Shown here: positions 58,386 to 64,000 of the stretch, piece by piece | Position numbering within the stretch: position 1 is the first letter of the stretch | How the letters are laid out: each line of letters begins with the position of its first letter | NCBI GenBank assembly: GCA_024343425.1 | Contig: BRLC01000016.1 | Span: forward strand, 124,001 to 188,000 | DNA: 64,000 nucleotides | Source: Rhizobiaceae bacterium MnEN-MB40S | GTDB lineage: Bacteria > Pseudomonadota > Alphaproteobacteria > Rhizobiales > Rhizobiaceae | Direction of reading: 5' to 3' | The notes under the pieces: generated by a model | Databases searched by the model: none | Told to the model about the DNA's origin: nothing | What the model saw: only the letters and a program-made list of their open reading frames with translations | Program-made: the position numbers and the translations under genes

Positions 58386-59468
58386 TTACTTCAGCCAGGT
58401 GACGTGGCCCATCTTGCGTCCGGGGCGGGCGTCCTTCTTTCCATAGAGATGGAGCACCGCCCCGTTCTCCGCGAGTATCTCGGGAACGCGTTGGACATCG
58501 TCGCCGATCAGGTTTTCCATGACGCAGTCGGAGTGCCGGGCGCAATCGCCAAGCGGCAGCCCGCACACGGCGCGAATATGCTGCTCGAACTGGGAGACGG
58601 CGCAGGCCGCTTCCGTCCAGTGACCGGAATTGTGCACCCGCGGCGCGATCTCGTTGGCGAGCAGGCGGCCGTCGGGCAGGACAAAGAATTCGACGCCGAT
58701 GACGCCGACATAGTCCAGGCTGTCGAGAATCCGGGCGGCGGCTTCACGCGCCGCCTCCGCCGTTTCCGGCGATATCGACGCAGGCGCCGTGGATTGCCTC
58801 AATATGCCGCCCTCGTGGCGGTTTTCAGCCGGATCGTACATGGCGGTGGAGCCGTCGGCGGCGCGCGCGGCGATGATCGAGATTTCCCGGTCGAAAGCGA
58901 CGAAGCTTTCCAGGATCAGCGGCGTCGAGCCCAGTTTGCGAAACGCGTCCGGATGCTCTCCGTCGACGCCCTTGAAGACGATCTGTCCCTTGCCGTCATA
59001 GCCGAGCCGGCGCGTCTTCAAGACGCCGAGCCCGTCCGTCTGCCGGAGCGCGGCGTCCAGGTCGGCCTGACTGTCGACGGCGATGAAATGCGCGGTGTCG
59101 ATCCCGCATTCGTTCAGAAATGTCTTTTCGACCAGTCGGTCCTGCGCGATTTCCAGTGCCCGCGGCGGCGGATAGACGCCGAGCCTGCCGGCAAGCGTTT
59201 GGGCTGCGCCGACCGGAACGTTCTCGAATTCATAGGTCACCACGTCGCACGCCGCGCTCAGGCGTTCCAGCGCGGTTTCGTCGTCATAGGGCGCGACGAT
59301 CTGCATATTGGCGACTTGCGCGGCGGGGCAGTCTTCCTGTGGTTCGAGGACGCAGGTCCGGTATCCGAGTTTTGCAGCCGCCATCGCAAGCATGCGGCCG
59401 AGCTGGCCGCCGCCGATGACGCCGATGGTGGCGCCGGGCAGCAATGCGGCGTCGGGATAGGTCACCAC
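58386..59468 (-). CDS. purK: N5-carboxyaminoimidazole ribonucleotide synthase
   Basis: A 360-residue ATP-grasp enzyme of purine synthesis, making N5-CAIR from AIR, ATP and bicarbonate. IGVIGGGQLGRMLAMAAAKLG starts the protein; VLKTRRLGYDGKGQ and LLANEIAPRVHNSGHWT are ATP-grasp blocks. The start is GTG at 59468, one base after purE ends, with GGAG upstream. Confidence 0.95.
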   Translation of the reverse strand: MVTYPDAALLPGATIGVIGGGQLGRMLAMAAAKLGYRTCVLEPQEDCPAAQVANMQIVAPYDDETALERLSAACDVVTYEFENVPVGAAQTLAGRLGVYPPPRALEIAQDRLVEKTFLNECGIDTAHFIAVDSQADLDAALRQTDGLGVLKTRRLGYDGKGQIVFKGVDGEHPDAFRKLGSTPLILESFVAFDREISIIAARAADGSTAMYDPAENRHEGGILRQSTAPASISPETAEAAREAAARILDSLDYVGVIGVEFFVLPDGRLLANEIAPRVHNSGHWTEAACAVSQFEQHIRAVCGLPLGDCARHSDCVMENLIGDDVQRVPEILAENGAVLHLYGKKDARPGRKMGHVTWLK

Positions 59469-59469
59469 G

Positions 59470-59967
59470 CTACTCCGTATCCACCGGCCGCAGGGGAATG
59501 GAGGCTGTCAGGTCCTCTCTCCACGTGTCCAGACGGTCGGCGAGCGCCTCGTCAGAAAGCGCGAGCACGGCGGTGGCGAGCAGCGCGGCGTTGATCGCGC
59601 CGGCGCGGCCGATCGCCAGCGTTCCAACCGGAATGCCGCCGGGCATCTGGACGATCGACAATAGACTGTCCTGACCAGACAAGACCTTTGATTCGACCGG
59701 CACGCCGAAGACCGGCAGCGTCGTCATCGCCGCCGTCATGCCGGGAAGATGCGCCGCGCCGCCCGCGCCGGCGATGATGACCTTGAAACCGGCCTTTCTC
59801 GCGCCTGTCGCAAAGTCGTAGAGGCGCTGCGTCGTGCGGTGCGCGGAAATGATCAGCGCTTCATAAGCGACGCCCAGTTCGTCGAGCGTCTCCGCAGCGT
59901 GGCGCATGGTCGACCAGTCCGACTGGCTGCCCATGATGATGGCGACGGGTGCGGGCGTGTCTGACAT
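59470..59967 (-). CDS. purE: N5-carboxyaminoimidazole ribonucleotide mutase
   Basis: A 165-residue class I PurE converting N5-CAIR to CAIR. The active-site blocks [30 protein letters not shown] and [13 protein letters not shown] are intact. First gene of purEK; 42 bases after the DUF465 gene. Confidence 0.96.
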   Translation of the reverse strand: MSDTPAPVAIIMGSQSDWSTMRHAAETLDELGVAYEALIISAHRTTQRLYDFATGARKAGFKVIIAGAGGAAHLPGMTAAMTTLPVFGVPVESKVLSGQDSLLSIVQMPGGIPVGTLAIGRAGAINAALLATAVLALSDEALADRLDTWREDLTASIPLRPVDTE

Positions 59968-60009
59968 GATCCGGAGAACTCCTTGGGTCTTGGTGGCGCT
60001 GCCGCGCCG

Positions 60010-60213
60010 TCAGGCGATGATGTCCGGCAGGATCTGGTCCTCGATCTCGGAAATGAGGTCCTTCAGGGCCAGTTTCTTCTTTTTCATGCGCTGAATGCGC
60101 AGGGCGTCGCAGCCATGGGCGAGCATGGCGGTGATGGCGGCGTCGAAATCCTCGTGTTCCTGACGCAGCTTTGCAGCCCTGAGCCGCAATTCCGCCTGTT
60201 CCTGATCCGCCAT
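60010..60213 (-). CDS. DUF465 small coiled-coil protein
   Basis: A 67-residue DUF465 (YdcH/SlyX-like) protein: LRLRAAKLRQEHEDFDAAITAM and RIQRMKKKKLALKDLISEIEDQI. Mostly helical and charged; function unknown. Located upstream of purE on the same strand, a common rhizobial arrangement. Confidence 0.88.
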   Translation of the reverse strand: MADQEQAELRLRAAKLRQEHEDFDAAITAMLAHGCDALRIQRMKKKKLALKDLISEIEDQILPDIIA

Positions 60214-60469
60214 GCCAACTACCCCGAGATTTCACTGCCGTTCCGGACAACCCGCGCCTGTCTGATTCTCGGCTCCGATAACGCAGAAGTGCTGTACCAT
60301 TTTGTTCGCGAACGCAAAATATTCAAAAAAGAAAGTTATCCACGGTCTTGAAATAAGGCTTCGACAATCTCCACATTTTAGTGGCACAATGTGCGTGGCT
60401 GGTGATGGAGCCTGCCCCTAATCCCGCAATTGCGGTTGCGGGGAAACATTACTGGAAAGGAGTCGTTCA

Positions 60470-60646
60470 ATGGCTATCGAAGCTCGTCTTGAGACGCTGG
60501 AGAAAAAACACTTCGCTCTGGAAGAAGAACTCCATTCAGCGCTCAATCAGCCCTCGGCTGACGATGCGGAGATTTCCGACATAAAACGACGAAAACTACG
60601 GTTGAAGGACGAAATCGAGCGGATTCGCGGCTCGATAACGCATTAG
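60470..60646 (+). CDS. Second DUF465 small protein
   Basis: A 58-residue DUF465 protein, MAIEARLETLEKKHFALEEE through IKRRKLRLKDEIERIRGS, with AAAGGAG (60456-60462) seven bases before the ATG. It is divergent from the DUF465 gene at 60010. Short enough to be missed by standard ORF cut-offs. Confidence 0.88.
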   Translation: MAIEARLETLEKKHFALEEELHSALNQPSADDAEISDIKRRKLRLKDEIERIRGSITH

Positions 60647-60721
60647 GGTTCTTCGCCGAAAGGCGCCTGATATCCCAATCATTTCAGGCATTTCCAGCAC
60701 GGCCGTCGCGTCGGCCGTGTC

Positions 60722-62365
60722 TCACAGGGCTTTTGCGGCCTCCCTCAGAACGAATTTCTGAATCTTGCCGGTCGACGTTTTCGGGATTTCCTGGAAAACG
60801 ACGTAGCGCGGGCATTTGAAGTGCGCGAGCAGGCTGCGGCAGTGGCTGATAAGTTCCTCCGCGTCGGCGGTCTGTCCGGGCTTCAGCTCTATGAACGCGC
60901 AGGGCGTTTCGCCCCACTTGTCGTCCGGCTTGGCGACCACGGCGGCGGCCTGCACGGCGGCGTGCTTGTAGAGGGCGTCCTCGACCTCGATGGAGGAGAT
61001 GTTCTCGCCTCCGGAGATGATGATGTCCTTGGACCGGTCCTTGAGCTGGATGTAGCCGTCGGGGTGCATCACGCCCAGATCGCCGGAGTGGAACCAGCCG
61101 CCCGCGAAGGCTTCGGCGCTCGCCTTCGGGTTCTTCAGATACCCCTTCATGACGATGTTGCCGCGGAACATGACTTCGCCGATCGTCTCGCCGTCGCCCG
61201 GAACCGGCTCCATGGTGTCCGGGTCGAGAACGACGAGATCTTCGAGCGCATTGTAGCGCACGCCCTGTCTTGCCTTCAGGCCGGTGCGAACCGGCTTGTC
61301 CAGCTTGTCCCACTCGCGGTGCCATTCATTGACCACGGCCGGACCATAGGTCTCCGTCAGGCCGTAGAGGTGGACGACCTCGAACCCGGCGTCGGCCATC
61401 TGTTCGAGAACCCGTTCAGGCGGCGGCGCGGCGGCCGTGTTGAAGGAAACGGTCTGGTCGAAGTCGCGCTTGTCGTCTTCCGGCGCATTGAGCAGCGTCG
61501 ACATGACGATCGGCGCCCCGCACAGATGGGTGACGCCGTGATCGGCGATCGCGTCATACATTGCCTTTGCGCGCACCCAGCGCAGGCAGACATGGGTTCC
61601 GGCGACAACGCCCAGCGTCCAGGGAAAGCACCAGCCGTTGCAGTGAAACATCGGCAGCGTCCACAGATAGACCGGAAAGCGGCCCATTCCGGCGGCCACC
61701 ACGTTGGAATAGCCCATCAGCGACGCGCCGCGATGGTGATAGACGACGCCCTTCGGGTTGCCCGTCGTGCCGGAGGTATAGTTCAGCGAGATCGAATCCC
61801 ATTCGTCGGCAGGCCAAGACCATGCGTAGTCCGGATCGCCGGCCGTCAGAAACGCCTCATAGTCTTCCGTCCCGATCCTGTCGCCTTTCGAAAACGGCGT
61901 ATCGACGCCGAATTCGGGATCGTCGTAGTCGATGACGAGCGGATCGACCTTGGCGATCGCCAGCGCCTCGGCCATGACGGCGGAAAACTCCCGGTCGACG
62001 ATCAGGATCTTCGTTTCCGCGTGGTCGAGCTGGAATGCGATGACGGCGGCGTCGAGCCGCGTATTGAAGGAATGCAGCACCGCGCCGGTCATCGGCACGC
62101 CGTGATGGGCTTCGAGCATCGCCGGCGTGTTGGACAGCATCACGGAAACCGTATCGCCCTTGCCAATGCCGCGGGCGGCCAGGCTCGAGGCAAGCTGCCG
62201 GGACCGGTTGTAGAAGGTCCGGTAATCCATGCGCATGTCGCCGTGGATGATCGCCGTATGGTCCGGATAGACGTAAGCCGCGCGCGCCAGATGCGCCAGC
62301 GGCGTCAGCGGCTGATAATTGGCGGCGTTGCGATCGAGATCGGTTTCAAAGGGATTTGCCGACAT
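60722..62365 (-). CDS. AMP-binding acyl-CoA synthetase
   Basis: A 547-residue adenylate-forming ligase activating a carboxylic acid with CoA. The P-loop is YTSGTTGNPKG, with YGLTETYGP, the GWFHSGDLGVMHPDGY motif and the C-terminal Lys in PKTSTGKIQKF. It resembles medium-chain or DmdB-like (methylmercaptopropionate) ligases of marine alphaproteobacteria; the substrate is not proven. GGAGGAAC precedes the ATG at 62365, and the open frame reads into the neighbouring TauE gene. Complete. Confidence 0.92.
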   Translation of the reverse strand: MSANPFETDLDRNAANYQPLTPLAHLARAAYVYPDHTAIIHGDMRMDYRTFYNRSRQLASSLAARGIGKGDTVSVMLSNTPAMLEAHHGVPMTGAVLHSFNTRLDAAVIAFQLDHAETKILIVDREFSAVMAEALAIAKVDPLVIDYDDPEFGVDTPFSKGDRIGTEDYEAFLTAGDPDYAWSWPADEWDSISLNYTSGTTGNPKGVVYHHRGASLMGYSNVVAAGMGRFPVYLWTLPMFHCNGWCFPWTLGVVAGTHVCLRWVRAKAMYDAIADHGVTHLCGAPIVMSTLLNAPEDDKRDFDQTVSFNTAAAPPPERVLEQMADAGFEVVHLYGLTETYGPAVVNEWHREWDKLDKPVRTGLKARQGVRYNALEDLVVLDPDTMEPVPGDGETIGEVMFRGNIVMKGYLKNPKASAEAFAGGWFHSGDLGVMHPDGYIQLKDRSKDIIISGGENISSIEVEDALYKHAAVQAAAVVAKPDDKWGETPCAFIELKPGQTADAEELISHCRSLLAHFKCPRYVVFQEIPKTSTGKIQKFVLREAAKAL

Positions 62366-62394
62366 AGTTCCTCCGGTTGGCCATGCAAATGAAG

Positions 62395-63168
62395 CTATTG
62401 CATTACAGCAAGCAGCCCGTCGGCAACAAGCTTTAGTCCGGTCAGCACGATCAGAACATACATGAACGGATAGAAGACCTTCGGGCTCATTCGCTTGACG
62501 ATCCAGGCGCCGGCAAGGGTCGCGACGGGCGCCAGCGGCAGAAGCACCGCGCTTGTCGCAAGGTTCGATGTGTCGAACTGGCCGAGCGCGAAATAGGGTC
62601 CGAGCTTCAGAAAGTTCATGAGCGCGAAAAACCGGGCGCTGGTCCCGGCGAACAGCTTCGGATCGAGCTTCAGCGGCACCGTGTAAATCTGAAACGGCGG
62701 CCCGCCCGCGTGGGACACGAAGCTCGTGAAGCCGGCGACCGTTCCCCAGAACGTACCCTTGACCGGATTGTGCGGCGCCGGTTGGCCGCGCACCTCGATG
62801 GAAGCGAAGAACTGCTGATAGACCATCCGGCCGACGAAAATGACGGCGACGCATCCAAGCAGAAGCTGAATCAGGGCGTCATCGAGCCATGCCGCGGTGA
62901 TCCAGCCGATCGACAGCCCGACGAGAGATCCCGGAACGAGATATTTCAAGGTCCTCATGTCATTGTAGTGTCGCCAGGCCCACAGGCTTGCAATGTCCAT
63001 GACGATCAGGATCGGCAGCATGATCGCCGCCGCCTTCACCGGAGGCACGACAAGAGCGAGTATCGGAACGCCTATCAGTGCGAGGGCGCCGCCGAAGCCG
63101 CCCTTCGACAGGCCGACCAGGACCACGGCGGTAATCGCTGCCGCATAGAATGCAAGATCGGTCGGCAT
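62395..63168 (-). CDS. TauE/SafE-family membrane permease
   Basis: A 257-residue membrane protein with about eight helices. The two family repeats are GLSKGGFGGALALIGVPILAL and GFTSFVSHAGGPPFQIYTVPL. Family members export sulfite, sulfoacetate or other anions. Thirty bases separate it from the acyl-CoA ligase downstream on the same strand, so cotranscription is likely. Confidence 0.92.
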   Translation of the reverse strand: MPTDLAFYAAAITAVVLVGLSKGGFGGALALIGVPILALVVPPVKAAAIMLPILIVMDIASLWAWRHYNDMRTLKYLVPGSLVGLSIGWITAAWLDDALIQLLLGCVAVIFVGRMVYQQFFASIEVRGQPAPHNPVKGTFWGTVAGFTSFVSHAGGPPFQIYTVPLKLDPKLFAGTSARFFALMNFLKLGPYFALGQFDTSNLATSAVLLPLAPVATLAGAWIVKRMSPKVFYPFMYVLIVLTGLKLVADGLLAVMQ

Positions 63169-63378
63169 GTTGATCCTTCACAAAAGGTGGTCTATCGGGA
63201 ACCAGGATAGTCCCGTTTCGAAATTCGTGCTCGAACCGTGGATTGAATTTGAAGCGGCAGAAGCGAACAGCGTGCTTGATAGCGAATTTCATTGCAGAAA
63301 ACCACAAGGCCGCCGGCGATTTGAACGCGCCGGGGCAAATCGCGCCACGCCCAACGCCAGGCCCGGAGCCGGAAGATC

Positions 63379-64000
63379 ATGACCAGCCGTTGCCGTCTCG
63401 TCCTCATTGCGCCGCCGATCGCTGATCCGGACGCGCTCGCCGGCGTGCTCGGCGACGCGCTGCGCGGCGGCGACGTCGCGACCGTTATTCTTCCGCAGGG
63501 CGATCTCAACGAGGCGGATTTTCAGAAAGTCGCCGCCAGGGCGGTCCCGGTGATCCAGGAAAAGGGCGTCGCCGCGCTGGTGTGCGGCGAGGAACGGATC
63601 GCCATGCGCGTCAAGGCCGACGGGCTGCATATTGACGGTCCGGCGGCCGTGTTGCGCGAGGCCGTGGAAAAACATGCGCCGCAGCTCATCGTCGGCGGCG
63701 GCAATCCGCAAACCCGCCACGCCGCGCTGGACGCCGGCGAAGCCCAGCCCGACTACGTGTTTTTCGGAAAGCTCAGGGGCGATATCAAGCCGGAGCCGCA
63801 TTCGAAGAACCTCGCGCTCGCCGAATGGTGGTCGGAAATGGTGCAGATTCCCAGTCTCGTCATGGGCGGGTTCGATCCCGAAAGCGCTTTGACCGTCGCG
63901 GAGCACGGCGCGGACTTCGTTGCGCTCGGATCCGCCGTGTTCGCCGAGCCCGCGCAATCGGCGCAGATCGTCGCCGCTGTAAATGCGTTGCTTGACGAAA
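63379..64000 (+). CDS. ThiE-like thiamine phosphate synthase (partial)
   Basis: The 5' part (207 codons) of a ThiE-family TIM-barrel protein cut by the window end. It starts MTSRCRLVLIAPP; GLHIDG, QLIVGGGNPQTRHAALDAGEAQPDYVFFG and LVMGGFDPESALTVAEHGADFVALGSAVF correspond to the ThiE phosphate and pyrimidine sites, but the usual GVHLGQED is altered, so it may be one of the diverged rhizobial homologues rather than the housekeeping enzyme. GGAAGA precedes the ATG. Confidence 0.8.
   Translation, partial: MTSRCRLVLIAPPIADPDALAGVLGDALRGGDVATVILPQGDLNEADFQKVAARAVPVIQEKGVAALVCGEERIAMRVKADGLHIDGPAAVLREAVEKHAPQLIVGGGNPQTRHAALDAGEAQPDYVFFGKLRGDIKPEPHSKNLALAEWWSEMVQIPSLVMGGFDPESALTVAEHGADFVALGSAVFAEPAQSAQIVAAVNALLDE

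Noticed and set aside
60304..60313. GTTCGCGAAC as a LexA site
   Set aside because: Alphaproteobacterial LexA uses the direct repeat GTTC-N7-GTTC; this is an inverted repeat of a different type and neither neighbour is a repair gene.

Overview
The window is chromosomal DNA of an alphaproteobacterium, most likely of the order Hyphomicrobiales (Rhizobiales). The evidence is a GapR nucleoid protein, a CpdR response regulator, a Brucella-type Omp10 lipoprotein, a homospermidine synthase, a ROSE-type RNA thermometer, a GTTC-N7-GTTC type SOS box and uniformly GC-rich coding sequence. I found no transposase, integrase, phage gene or CRISPR array. The window looks like a stable chromosome with one iron-acquisition island and several small specialised cassettes.

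Layout. 1-2.9 kb: a membrane GGDEF protein, then a catalytically degenerate SDR and an aldo/keto reductase. 2.9-13.1 kb: a siderophore island with an AraC regulator, TonB-dependent receptor 1, a DUF2218 protein, a four-gene Fat/Vct/Ycl-type ABC importer, TonB-dependent receptor 2 and a TetR regulator. 13.1-16.5 kb: an orphan cobalamin riboswitch followed by a 6-codon ORF, a stand-alone lpxD and an SLC13-type permease. 16.6-19.6 kb: tRNA-Val(GAC), then an SOS-box-preceded two-gene unit of a radical SAM protein and a DUF4130-UdgX fusion. 19.6-24.5 kb: cpdR, N-formylglutamate amidohydrolase, a candidate small RNA with its own promoter and terminator, hisN, a GNAT, a lysophospholipase-like hydrolase and an Hsp20 gene with a sigma32-like promoter and a ROSE leader. 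24.5-27.2 kb: a bufferin-type RiPP operon (BufA precursor, DUF692 MNIO enzyme, DUF2063 partner, DoxX).

27.3-43 kb: threonine aldolase, gltB-gltD, a DUF459 SGNH protein, an MltB-type transglycosylase, galU, an outer-membrane barrel, an NfeD-SPFH membrane pair and ferrochelatase. 43-55.4 kb: a 5'-nucleotidase with an added LysM domain, a PaaK-like ligase, omp10, homospermidine synthase, pepF, a DUF882 peptidase, gapR, DUF1244 and DUF1036 proteins and pyruvate kinase. 55.4-64 kb: an alpha/beta hydrolase, a TPR protein, rpmJ, an SDR, purE-purK, two small DUF465 proteins, an acyl-CoA ligase, a TauE/SafE permease and a ThiE-like gene cut by the window end.

The parts most worth following up are the SOS-linked radical SAM/UdgX pair, the cobalamin riboswitch that no longer has an obvious target gene, the small RNA at 21.3 kb and the bufferin operon. 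Functional names come from reading motifs and recalling families; no database search was run.
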